12,532 nt of DNA from JBHJHK01 sp050330975 (GCA_050330975.1 JBHJHK010000435.1:1-12532); one strand, 5' to 3'. Shown: positions 1 to 6,763, numbered from the stretch's first letter. The notes: a model not told the origin generated them from the sequence alone. A program made the numbers and translations.

Positions 1-163
1 GACCGCGATCGCCCGGACCGCGATCGGCGCGCTGGGGACCGCGATCGGCGCGCTGGGGACCGCGATCGCCCGGACCGCGATCGGCGCGCTGGGGACCGCG
101 ATCGCCCGGACCGCGATCGGCGCGCTGGGGACCGCGATCGCCCGGACCGCGATCGGCGCGCTC
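1..163. repeat. 36-bp tandem repeat inside infB
   Basis: A 36-base unit made of a 15-base and a 21-base subunit, both beginning GACCGCGATCG, is repeated head to tail. Full units occupy 1-36, 58-93 and 94-129. A lone 21-base subunit sits at 37-57 and a nearly complete unit at 130-163. All subunits are multiples of three, so on the minus strand they read in the infB frame as RADRGPGDRGPQ-type repeats rich in Arg, Asp, Gly and Pro. The 15-base subunit carries the palindrome GCGATCGC. The array reaches the window edge, so its total copy number is unknown. Loss or gain of subunits would keep the frame. Confidence 0.9.
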
Positions 164-859
164 GCCAAACCCCGGTCGCCGCCCCCATCCCCCGCCATCC
201 GCGGGGTGGGGGCGTCGGGGCGGAGCAGCGGGATGGGACGGGGTAGCGGGTCCTTGGGTTCTGACTGGACCGGGTGCGGCCAACCCGGCCGATGGGGTCG
301 GGGACGACTCGACGGGTGGCGTCTCGGCGGCGGGGCTGGACGGCGCCTCGACGGAACGCAAGGCAGTTTCCGAGGCCGGGGGCGGGGCGTCGGTCCGCCG
401 GGCCTCGACGGGCTGTTTGGCCTCGGCGGGCGGCTGCTTGACCTCGGCCACGGGACGCCCGTCGCGGCGGGTGACGGCGGCCGTCGGGGTCCCCCCCTGG
501 CGGTTGTTGTCGCGACCTCGAGAGGCCGGTTTGCCCTCGTCCACGGCGCCGCGCTTGACGTAGGTGCGTTTCTTGCGCACCTCGACACTCACGGTCTTCA
601 CCGGGCCGCTGGCGTTGGGCATGCGGATTTCGCTGCGCGATTTGCGCTTGATGGTGATCTTCTTGGGCTCGGAAATCTTGAGCGATTCGTTCTTGCCGTG
701 GCTCTTGCGCAAGTGGGCGAGCAAGTCCACTTTTTGCTTGTCGGAAATGGTCGTTTCTTCGCCGGACACGGGAATGCCTGCCTCGTCCAACTGGACTAGC
801 AAGCGTTCCACGGGAATGCCGACGACCTCGGCAAACTGTTTGACGGTTACTTCTGCCAT
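1..859 (-). CDS. infB: Translation initiation factor IF-2, N-terminal part (runs off the left edge)
   Basis: IF-2 is the GTPase that places formylated initiator tRNA on the 30S subunit and promotes subunit joining. Only the first 286 codons are visible, and the G domain lies outside the window. The start is ATG at 857-859, with AAGGGG about 8 bases upstream. Residues 1 to about 52 (MAEVTVKQFAEVVGIPVERL and on) form the IF2_N domain, followed by a basic IF2-associated segment (KKITIKRKSRSEIRMPNA). From about residue 120 the protein becomes a Pro/Ala/Arg-rich linker ending in the Arg-Asp-Gly-Pro tandem repeat at 1-163. The gene begins 21 bases after nusA, the conserved operon order. There is no stop in this frame to the window edge. 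Identity is firm from the N-terminal domain and context. Confidence 0.95.
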   Translation of the reverse strand, partial: MAEVTVKQFAEVVGIPVERLLVQLDEAGIPVSGEETTISDKQKVDLLAHLRKSHGKNESLKISEPKKITIKRKSRSEIRMPNASGPVKTVSVEVRKKRTYVKRGAVDEGKPASRGRDNNRQGGTPTAAVTRRDGRPVAEVKQPPAEAKQPVEARRTDAPPPASETALRSVEAPSSPAAETPPVESSPTPSAGLAAPGPVRTQGPATPSHPAAPPRRPHPADGGGWGRRPGFGERADRGPGDRGPQRADRGPGDRGPQRADRGPGDRGPQRADRGPQRADRGPGDRG

Positions 860-880
860 TCAACTCAACCCCTTCGCTCG

Positions 881-2371
881 CTACTCATCGGCAAACCAGG
901 GCGCCCGAGCGGTCATGATCAACTCGCCAGCGCGCTTGTCGTCGAGGCCTGTCATTTCAGTGAGATCGTCGACGGATAGCTCGGCGAGCTCCTCCATCGT
1001 CGCGATGCCATGCCCGGCCAACACCTGGGCCAGGTCGTCGTCCATGCCGGCCATGGTGCGCAAGTCCTCGGCTGGCACTGTATCGTCGGTTTTTTCCTCG
1101 TCGGCGATGGCACGGGTCAACAGGGCATCCCGGGCCCGACCCCGCAACTCCTCCACCAACTCCTCGTCGAACTCGCTGACCTCGAGCATTTCGTGGACCG
1201 GCACAAAGGCCACCTCTTCCACGCTGGCAAAGCCCTCGCGCACCAAAACAGCGGCGATCTCCGGGTCGACGTCGAGCTGCTCCATGAACAGATTCTGCAG
1301 CTCTTCACTCTCTTCGCCACTCTTGGCTTTGGCCTGGGACTCGGTCATGACATTGAGTTCCCATCCGCTGAGTTCGCTGGCCAAGCGGACATTTTGCCCA
1401 CCGCGACCGATGGCCTGGGACAGCTTTTCCTCGGCGACGGCGATGTCCATGGCGTGGGCGTCCTCGTCGACGACGATGGATACCACCTCCGCCGGGGACA
1501 TGGCATTGATGACAAATTGAGCCGGGGTGGGATCCCACAGCACGATGTCGATGCGCTCCCCGGCCAGCTCGTTGGAAACGCTTTGGACCCTGGACCCACG
1601 CATGCCCACACAAGCCCCCACGGGGTCGATGCGCATGTCGTTGCTCTTGACGGCGATCTTGGCCCGCGACCCCGGGTCCCGGGCCACGGCTTTGATTTCG
1701 ATGATCCCCTGCCCCACTTCGGGCACCTCTAGGGCGAACAACTTGGCGAGGAATTCCGGCGCCACCCGGGAAATGAACAGCTGGGGTCCTCGGGGTTCGT
1801 AGCGCACCTCTTGGAGGTATCCCCGCAGCCGGTCGCCGTTGCGCACCTGTTCCCGGGGAATCATTTGATCTCGGCCGATAAAGGCCTCGACGTTATTGCC
1901 CAAATCCAAATAGACATTGCCCCGCTCGACCCGCTTGACCATCCCACTCAAGAGTTCCCCCTGGCGCTGGCGAAAGGCATCCACCACCTGGGCCCGTTCG
2001 GCTTCCCGAACCTTTTGAAAGATCACCTGCTTGGCAGTCTGGGCAGCGATGCGGCCAAAGGGCACGTTGTCCACCAACTCCTCGAAGTACTCCCCCACCT
2101 GGATATCGGGGATGCGCTCGCGAGCCTCTTCGACCACGATGTGCTGGTCGAAGGACTCGAATTCTTCGTCTTCTACCACCAACCAGCGGCGATAGGTCTT
2201 GTGATCGCCGGTTTGGCGGTCGATGCCAACCCGGATGTCGGCGTCGTCGGCAAAACGCTTTTTGGCCGCCGATGCCAAGGCCGCCTCGATGGCCTCGAAG
2301 ATGATGTCTTTATCGACGCCCTTTTCGTTGGATACCGCTTCGACAACCAACAGAATCTCTTTGTTGCCCAT
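881..2371 (-). CDS. nusA: Transcription termination/antitermination factor NusA
   Basis: NusA binds RNA polymerase and nascent RNA, controlling pausing, intrinsic termination and antitermination. The protein is 496 aa (E. coli 495). It starts MGNKEILLVVEAVSNEKGVD, the classic N-terminus. In-frame ATGs at 2383 and 2392 are possible, but 2371 fits the family start best. In order it has the RNAP-binding N-terminal domain (about 1-130), an S1 domain (about 135-198, with GNVYLDLGNNVEAFIGRDQM), KH1/KH2 domains (about 200-345, with VGACVGMRGSRVQ and AIGRGGQNVRLA), and two acidic C-terminal helix-hairpin-helix repeats (from about 360 and 435) as in gammaproteobacteria. It lies between rimP (about 33-base gap) and infB. 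In E. coli NusA feeds back on this operon through leader termination, and the leader here has suitable hairpins. Confidence 0.98.
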   Translation of the reverse strand: MGNKEILLVVEAVSNEKGVDKDIIFEAIEAALASAAKKRFADDADIRVGIDRQTGDHKTYRRWLVVEDEEFESFDQHIVVEEARERIPDIQVGEYFEELVDNVPFGRIAAQTAKQVIFQKVREAERAQVVDAFRQRQGELLSGMVKRVERGNVYLDLGNNVEAFIGRDQMIPREQVRNGDRLRGYLQEVRYEPRGPQLFISRVAPEFLAKLFALEVPEVGQGIIEIKAVARDPGSRAKIAVKSNDMRIDPVGACVGMRGSRVQSVSNELAGERIDIVLWDPTPAQFVINAMSPAEVVSIVVDEDAHAMDIAVAEEKLSQAIGRGGQNVRLASELSGWELNVMTESQAKAKSGEESEELQNLFMEQLDVDPEIAAVLVREGFASVEEVAFVPVHEMLEVSEFDEELVEELRGRARDALLTRAIADEEKTDDTVPAEDLRTMAGMDDDLAQVLAGHGIATMEELAELSVDDLTEMTGLDDKRAGELIMTARAPWFADE

Positions 2372-2404
2372 GGGTTCTCTCATCCCACTCATGCCAAATC
2401 GCCA

Positions 2405-2863
2405 TCAGTCCTCGGGGACGAGACGAGCGCGATCGACCTGGGCCAACGGCAAGGTATAGTCCACACCGTCGCACTCGACCACGACCTCATCTTCGCCCAC
2501 GAGGGCTTTGATCCTTCCTGTAAAACGCCGTCGGCCTTCTTTGGGTGTCAGAAGCTGTAGCTTCACCTTGTAGCCGACAAACGCCCGGTAGTGGGCGACT
2601 TCGAACAAGGGACGGTCAAACCCCGGCGAAGAGACCTCGAGGGCGTACTGCTGGGGAATGGGGTCTTCGACGTCCAGCAGGCCGCTGACTTGATGACTCA
2701 CCCGCTCACAGTCGCCTACAGTGATGCCGCCGGAACTGTCGATGTAGAGCCTCAGTAGGGCACGAGACGAACTCGGATGGTATTCAAAGCCAAGGAATTC
2801 GTAGCCCATGGCCTCGATCACAGGGCGCAACAGGGGATCTAGCTTATAAGGGTCTCGGCGCAT
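2405..2863 (-). CDS. rimP: Ribosome maturation factor RimP
   Basis: RimP is a cytoplasmic factor needed for late 30S subunit maturation. The ORF is 152 aa (E. coli about 150). Recognisable segments are LDPLLRPVIEAMGYEFLGFE at the N-terminus, the central YALEVSSPGFDRPL motif that marks the family, and a C-terminal SH3-like barrel (VDYTLPLAQVDRARLV). The ATG at 2861-2863 is the only sensible start, with a weak AGGGCG purine stretch upstream. It is the first protein gene after the tRNA-fMet leader and is followed by nusA, the standard rimP-nusA-infB order. Confidence 0.97.
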   Translation of the reverse strand: MRRDPYKLDPLLRPVIEAMGYEFLGFEYHPSSSRALLRLYIDSSGGITVGDCERVSHQVSGLLDVEDPIPQQYALEVSSPGFDRPLFEVAHYRAFVGYKVKLQLLTPKEGRRRFTGRIKALVGEDEVVVECDGVDYTLPLAQVDRARLVPED

Positions 2864-2924
2864 AGACGACTTTGCGCCCTCTGGATGGCGCGTGATATAC
2901 GGGTGCCGGCGGCAAATACTTTCT

Positions 2925-2963
2925 CAAGGGCTTTTTTTGAGGATGTATAAAAAAAAGCCCTTG
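2925..2963 (-). promoter_or_regulatory. Long inverted repeat in the rimP leader: candidate antiterminator or RNase III site
   Basis: The 14-base arm 2925-2938 (plus-strand CAAGGGCTTTTTTT) is the exact reverse complement of 2950-2963, with an 11-base loop. In the minus-strand transcript the tRNA-proximal arm of this stem is the same segment that forms the downstream arm of the terminator at 2949-2973, so the two hairpins are mutually exclusive. This stem is not followed by a U tract in the direction of transcription. Established background: in E. coli the metY-nusA leader contains terminators and an RNase III cleavage site that separates the tRNA from the mRNA. Either role here is inference. 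Confidence 0.55.
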
Positions 2964-2973
2964 AAGGGCTTTT
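2949..2973 (-). terminator. Intrinsic terminator just downstream of tRNA-fMet
   Basis: Read on the minus strand, AAAAGCCC and GGGCTTTT form an 8-bp stem around a 5-base loop, ending in a run of eight T (positions 2956-2949). This is a textbook Rho-independent terminator, starting about 4 bases after the tRNA CCA end. Because rimP-nusA-infB lie beyond it with no other obvious strong promoter, read-through must be partial or regulated, as in the E. coli metY operon. Confidence 0.85.
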
Positions 2974-2976
2974 CAT

Positions 2977-3053
2977 TGGTAGCGGGGGCAGGATTTGAAC
3001 CTGCGACCTTCGGGTTATGAGCCCGACGAGCTGCCAGACTGCTCCACCCCGCA
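2977..3053 (-). tRNA. Initiator tRNA-fMet (CAU anticodon)
   Basis: This is a 77-base tRNA on the minus strand with an encoded CCA end. The anticodon stem-loop GGGCTCATAACCC carries three consecutive G-C pairs flanking the CAU loop, the initiator hallmark for P-site binding. The T arm reads GCAGG-TTCAAAT-CCTGC and the D loop has an initiator-like extra base. Position 1 is U and position 72 is U, so the top acceptor pair is a mismatch. E. coli uses an unpaired C1-A72, and lack of pairing here is what formylation requires. The U-U version is a little unusual. It is the first gene of the rimP-nusA-infB operon, matching E. coli metY. Confidence 0.96.
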
Positions 3054-3065
3054 TCGGAAGGCAAA

Positions 3066-3094
3066 AGTATAGGGTTTCATGGATCACCTTGCAA
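3066..3094 (-). promoter_or_regulatory. Sigma70-type promoter for tRNA-fMet and the nusA operon
   Basis: On the minus strand TTGCAA (3094-3089) is followed after exactly 17 bases by TATACT (3071-3066). These are near-consensus -35 and -10 boxes at optimal spacing. The -10 box ends 12 bases before the first base of the tRNA, so the 5' leader would be only a few bases. The promoter lies wholly in the gap between fdhD and the tRNA, so the operon need not depend on fdhD transcription. Confidence 0.8.
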
Positions 3095-3115
3095 GCCCTT
3101 TGCAGGGAAAAGTCG

Positions 3116-3985
3116 TTATTTTTTTTGCATCGGTGCAGGTGGCGGTATGGCATCGAAATCGATGTTATCAAAGCCGTTGAAAACCAGGAAGTGGCGACCC
3201 TTGGCCCGGCCGATGAGGGTGACCCCCACCTGGCGAGCGATGGCCAACCCCATGTGGGTGATGCCCGAGCGCGACAGGAGCAGGGGGATACCCATCTGGG
3301 CGACCTTGATCACCATCTCCGAGGTCAAGCGGCCGGTGGTGTAGAAGCTCTTGTCGGCCCCTTCGAGATCGCCGTTCAACCACATCTGCCCGGCGATGGC
3401 GTCCACGGCGTTGTGGCGGCCCACGTCTTCGACGAAGTCGAGGACGCGATCGTCGCAGCACAACGCGCAGCCATGGACGGCCCCCGCCTGGCGGTAGATG
3501 TCGTTGTAAGTGCTCAAGGTCTTGAGGAGTCGATAGATGAGGGATTGGGGGTAGCGGCGCTGGGGCAGTTGCAGGCGCTCCAAGTCGGCGAGGAGATCGC
3601 CAAATACCGTCCCCTGGCCGCAACCGGTGGTGACGGTACGCCGCTCCAATTGGGCACTTTCACCGGCGTCGCCCCGAAACGTGGTCACGGCGGCGGCGTC
3701 CACGTCCCAGTCCACCTGGACGGCTTTGATGGCGGCGAGGTCGCGGATCAAGCCCTGATTGCGCAAATACCCCAGCGCCAGGGCCTCGGGGCGGGTGCCC
3801 AAGGTCATGAGGGTGACGATTTCCCGCCGATCCAGGTAGAGGGTGAGGGGCCGCTCGCCGGCCACGGCCACGGTGTGGGCATTGCCGTACTCGTCCACGG
3901 CCTCGACGGTGGCGGTGGGGGATAGCCCCGCGCGGGTGAGGATGGGTCCATCGCGGCTGGGGGTCTCGGGCAGCAATTGTTCCAC
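3116..3985 (-). CDS. fdhD: Formate dehydrogenase accessory sulfurtransferase FdhD
   Basis: FdhD passes sulfur from a cysteine desulfurase to the molybdenum cofactor of formate dehydrogenases. The protein is 289 aa (E. coli 277), starting at GTG 3985 with a strong AGGAGG 6 bases upstream. Family motifs are LALGYLRNQGLI near residue 70, AVHGCALC at 169-176 and EDVGRHNAVD at 186-195. The usual CxxC loop is reduced to TGCGQG, leaving one cysteine (Cys122) at that place. E. coli has Cys121 and Cys124; the first is reported as the critical one. I believe CGQG forms occur in other proteobacterial FdhD proteins but could not check. It starts 10 bases after the panC stop and is probably cotranscribed with it. 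No formate dehydrogenase gene is in the window. Confidence 0.93.
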   Translation of the reverse strand: MEQLLPETPSRDGPILTRAGLSPTATVEAVDEYGNAHTVAVAGERPLTLYLDRREIVTLMTLGTRPEALALGYLRNQGLIRDLAAIKAVQVDWDVDAAAVTTFRGDAGESAQLERRTVTTGCGQGTVFGDLLADLERLQLPQRRYPQSLIYRLLKTLSTYNDIYRQAGAVHGCALCCDDRVLDFVEDVGRHNAVDAIAGQMWLNGDLEGADKSFYTTGRLTSEMVIKVAQMGIPLLLSRSGITHMGLAIARQVGVTLIGRAKGRHFLVFNGFDNIDFDAIPPPAPMQKK

Positions 3986-3995
3986 GGCCTTCCTC

Positions 3996-4559
3996 CTAGG
4001 GGGTTATTTCAAAGGGCGGTTCGCCGACGGCCACGTTATTAATGAGACGGGTGCTTCCCAGGAAAGCGGCGGCGAACAATCGCAGATCCTCGGGGTTGTC
4101 GGCGACCGCGGGCGGGGCGAGGTCCTCGGCCCGCCGCACCTCGGCGTAGTCCACCCGAAAGCCCGCCGGCGCCAAATGGGCCCGGAGGCTGGCGGCGATG
4201 GCGGCGTGGCGGTGGGGATGGGCTGCTACGGCCTTGGCTCGGGCCGTCAACGCCCGGTGGAGGGCGGGGGCGCGGCGGCGTTCTTCGGCGCTCAAGTAGG
4301 CGTTGCGCGAACTCATGGCCAGGCCATCGGCTTCCCGCTGGGTGGCCAGGGAGGCCACGGTCACGGGGAAACTCAAGTCCGCTGCCAGGGCGCGGATCAC
4401 CAGCAACTGTTGCCAGTCCTTTTCGCCGAACACCGCCCGGTGGAGGTGGCCCATGGTGGGCACCAGGGCCACGGTCTCCCCCCGGCGCCGCCAGATACCC
4501 AGGCGCTGGCGCAGGACATCTAACTGGGTGATGGTCTCCAAGGCGACCTCAAATTCATA
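3996..4559 (-). pseudogene. panC: Pantothenate synthetase PanC, internally deleted
   Basis: PanC joins pantoate and beta-alanine using ATP; the family is about 280 aa. About 187 codons remain. The frame reads LETITQLDVLRQRL, then VALVPTMGHLH, and jumps straight to RAVFGEKDWQQLLVIRALAA; the junction is near 4437-4442. Around 110 residues that should lie between are missing, including the second His of the HxGH motif and the pantoate- and ATP-binding segments. The C-terminal half is normal (READGLAMSSRNAYLS to the TAG stop at 3996). No ATG in this frame lies near the expected N-terminus: the ATG at 4555-4557 is in the panB frame. The fragment has no frameshift or internal stop and looks cut rather than gradually decayed. 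It is very unlikely to be catalytically active. Confidence 0.85.
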
Positions 4560-4831
4560 AAGGGCATATCCACCATCCGCAGGGGTCGATGGCAGCCCCG
4601 AGCCACGCTGGCGGCGTGGTAGACCATGTGATCCACGGTCACGGCCACGGTGTGGGGGTGGCCCTGGCACACCATCCCCAGGGAATCCCCCACCAAAATC
4701 ACATCGACCCCCGCCACCTCTTCCAAGGCGGCAAAGCTGGCGTCATAGGCGGTGAGGGCGGCGATTTTTTCGCCGCGGCCCTTCATCTCCACCAGGGTCT
4801 TGACGGTGATAGGGGGGGCAGAACGAGACAT
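4520..4831 (-). pseudogene. panB: Ketopantoate hydroxymethyltransferase PanB, C-terminally truncated
   Basis: PanB makes ketopantoate from alpha-ketoisovalerate, and the family is about 263 aa. Residues 1-92 are normal: ITVKTLVEMKGRGEKIAALT, then VGDSLGM with metal ligand Asp49, and the substrate-loop Asp88 in VDMPFM. After Met92 the frame enters panC DNA out of register and adds an 11-residue meaningless tail (NLRSPWRPSPS). About 170 residues are lost, including the Lys and Glu residues of the second half of the barrel. The junction lies near 4545-4562 and also seems to have removed the panC start. The gene starts 25 bases after pcnB, with no clear ribosome binding site. It is almost certainly non-functional as written. 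Confidence 0.85.
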
Positions 4832-4845
4832 GGCGCGTCTTCAGT

Positions 4846-4860
4846 TCAGGTGGTTCTCAT
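4846..4860 (-). other. Possible 5-codon stub of deleted folK
   Basis: Gammaproteobacteria usually have folK between pcnB and panB. Here only 25 bases separate the two genes. An ATG overlaps the pcnB TGA stop in an ATGA arrangement (4857-4860) and reads four codons (MRTT) to a TGA at 4846. It may be the original folK start with the rest of the gene removed. Four codons cannot prove this, so folK may simply sit elsewhere in the genome. Confidence 0.25.
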
Positions 4861-6257
4861 TCCCAGGGGCCGGCGATGGCCGCGGCATTGGCCTCGGCGT
4901 TTTCCCCCCGCCGACGCCGACGCCGGCCCCGGCGGGGGGCGGGTTCCTCCAAGTTGTCATCGACGGGGGGAGGCAAATCCTGGCGCTGCCACCAGTCCAC
5001 CAACTCGGCGAGGTCTTCGCTCTCGCCGGCCTCGGCCCGCAGCAGGAGAAAATCCAGGGCGGCACGAAACCGCGGGTGGCCCATGAGGCGCTGGGGACGC
5101 TTGCCACTTTGCATGGCAAAGCGGGGCTGGAGGGACCAAATTTCCCGCATGGGTTGGCTGAAGCGCCGGGGTAGGGCCGTGGCGCGAATCTGCTCTTGGA
5201 TAATGGCCTCAGCCGCCCCCTGGCCGGCTTCGTGCTCTGGTTGATCTTTTAGTACCAACCGCTGTTGGCGCTCCCGGTAGGGCTCCCACAGCAGGGCGGC
5301 GTAGAGAAACGCCGGCGTCACCGGCTTGCCGGCCTTGACTCGAGCGTCGGTGTTGGCTAGGGCACACTTTAACAGCCGCCGGGGCTTTTGGTCTCCGGGG
5401 CGCTGGAGGCAGCGCTCGGTGAGGGGAAACAAGTGACCAAACAGGCCGTAGAGGCGCAGTTGTTCCAACGCCGCCACGGCGTGCCCCGCCAAAAACAACT
5501 TGAGGACTTCGTCGAACAGCCGGGCCGGGGGCACTGCCCGCAGCAGGTGGCCCAGGTGCTGGATGGGCGCTTCGGTGTCCGGGTGGAGGCGAAAGCCGAG
5601 TTTGGCGGCGAAACGCACCGCCCGCAGCATCCGCACCGGGTCCTCCCGATAGCGCACCTCCGGATCGCCGATGAGGCGCAGCATTTCCCCCCGGAGATCC
5701 GCCATACCCCCGGCGTAGTCCCGCACCGAGAAGTCTTCGATGTCGTAGTACAGAGCATTGACGGTGAAATCCCGCCGCAGGGCGTCTTGGTCGATGTCGC
5801 CGTAGACGTTGTCGTCGTTGACGATCAAACCGTTTTTTGGCGCTTCGTCGTCCTCCAGGTCGTGGGTGTGGGCGGCGCGGAAGGTGGCCACCTCGATGAT
5901 TTCGTCGTTGAAGTGGACGTGGGCCAGGCGAAATCGTCGACCGATGAGGCGGCAGTTGCGAAACAGTTGGTAGACTTCCTCGGGGCGGGCGTCGGTGGCG
6001 ATGTCGAAGTCTTTGGGGGGCACACCCAGCAACAGGTCGCGCACACCGCCCCCCACCAAACAGGCCTGGTAACCCGCAGTCCGCAGCCGGTAGAGCACCT
6101 TGAGGGCGTTGGGACTTATTTCGCTGCGGGATATGCCGTGGTCGCCGCGGGCGTAGATCAGCGGCCGCGAGGAGGTGGCGTCGGCCTCTGGATCGGCCAA
6201 AGGGTTGGGTGGGAGGCTGGAATCGTCGAGGTCTTTCAAGGAATCGTATTGGGTCAC
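4857..6257 (-). CDS. pcnB: Poly(A) polymerase I PcnB
   Basis: PcnB adds poly(A) tails to RNA 3' ends and promotes their decay. The protein is 466 aa, as in E. coli. The nucleotidyltransferase head holds LVGGGVRDLLLG (67-78) and the metal-binding KDFD (Asp83, Asp85). Further on are NCRLIGRRFRLAHVHF, DALRRDFTVNALYYD and RYREDPVRMLRAVRFAAKLG, the signature separating this class from plain CCA-adding enzymes. The C-terminus is a basic RNA-binding tail (RRGRRRRRRGENAEA). The start is GTG at 6255-6257; no in-frame ATG lies near and the ribosome site is weak. The N-terminal 35 residues are variable in the family. It is probably cotranscribed from coaBC-dut, with a 50-base gap after dut. Confidence 0.95.
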   Translation of the reverse strand: MTQYDSLKDLDDSSLPPNPLADPEADATSSRPLIYARGDHGISRSEISPNALKVLYRLRTAGYQACLVGGGVRDLLLGVPPKDFDIATDARPEEVYQLFRNCRLIGRRFRLAHVHFNDEIIEVATFRAAHTHDLEDDEAPKNGLIVNDDNVYGDIDQDALRRDFTVNALYYDIEDFSVRDYAGGMADLRGEMLRLIGDPEVRYREDPVRMLRAVRFAAKLGFRLHPDTEAPIQHLGHLLRAVPPARLFDEVLKLFLAGHAVAALEQLRLYGLFGHLFPLTERCLQRPGDQKPRRLLKCALANTDARVKAGKPVTPAFLYAALLWEPYRERQQRLVLKDQPEHEAGQGAAEAIIQEQIRATALPRRFSQPMREIWSLQPRFAMQSGKRPQRLMGHPRFRAALDFLLLRAEAGESEDLAELVDWWQRQDLPPPVDDNLEEPAPRRGRRRRRRGENAEANAAAIAGPWE

Positions 6258-6307
6258 GACGTAATCAGGGCATCTCAGGCGGCTCGAAGACGCGGTGGGA
6301 CAACTCC

Positions 6308-6763
6308 TCAGCGGGTTCCCGAGTGGCCAAAGCCACCGTCGCCGCGCGCACTGGGTATAAAGTCTTGGACAATGTCAAAGGCGACGCGTTTGATGGGCAC
6401 CACCACCAATTGGGCGATGCGCTCGCCGACTTCGATGGTATAGGGTTCGCGGCCGCGGTGCCAGCAGGAGAGGCGAATTTCCCCCTGGTAATCGGCGTCG
6501 ATGAGGCCCACGCTGTTGCCCAGAATCAATCCCACCCGGTGGCCCAGCCCCGAGCGGGGCAGGATGACCGCCGCCAGTTCCGGGTCTTCCAGATGGATGG
6601 CCATCCCGGTGGACACTAAGGCCGTATCCCCCGGGGCCAAGGTCAAGGGGGCATCGAGGCAAGCCCGCAAATCGAGGCCCGCGGCGCCATGGGTGGCGTA
6701 GTGGGGCAGGGGGATGGTGGCCCCCAACCGCTGGTCGACGATCTTGAGGGGAACCCGAATCAA
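6308..6763 (-). CDS. dut: Deoxyuridine 5'-triphosphate nucleotidohydrolase
   Basis: Dut hydrolyses dUTP to dUMP and pyrophosphate, keeping uracil out of DNA and supplying dTMP synthesis. It works as a homotrimer. Starting at TTG 6763 the protein is exactly 151 aa, the E. coli length, and the start TTG overlaps the coaBC stop (TTGA), implying translational coupling. The five trimeric dUTPase motifs are all present: GLDLRACLD, LPRSGLGHR, GLIDADYQGEI with the uracil-site Asp and Tyr, GERIAQLVVVPI, and the C-terminal GGFGHSG that closes over the nucleotide. An upstream ATG would overlap coaBC heavily and add sequence not seen in the family. Confidence 0.96.
   Translation of the reverse strand: MIRVPLKIVDQRLGATIPLPHYATHGAAGLDLRACLDAPLTLAPGDTALVSTGMAIHLEDPELAAVILPRSGLGHRVGLILGNSVGLIDADYQGEIRLSCWHRGREPYTIEVGERIAQLVVVPIKRVAFDIVQDFIPSARGDGGFGHSGTR

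Noticed and set aside
1..163. Repeats considered as a CRISPR array or an origin-type iteron set
   Set aside because: There are no spacers; the units are directly adjacent, keep a three-base period and read in frame within infB.
206..1520. Long plus-strand open frames opposite infB and nusA
   Set aside because: They are antisense shadows of GC-rich coding sequence, with low-complexity translations and no family motifs. The minus-strand genes are unmistakable.
2839..3171. A 110-aa minus-strand open frame spanning tRNA-fMet and the terminator
   Set aside because: It reads through a clear tRNA gene and hairpins, so the open frame is accidental.
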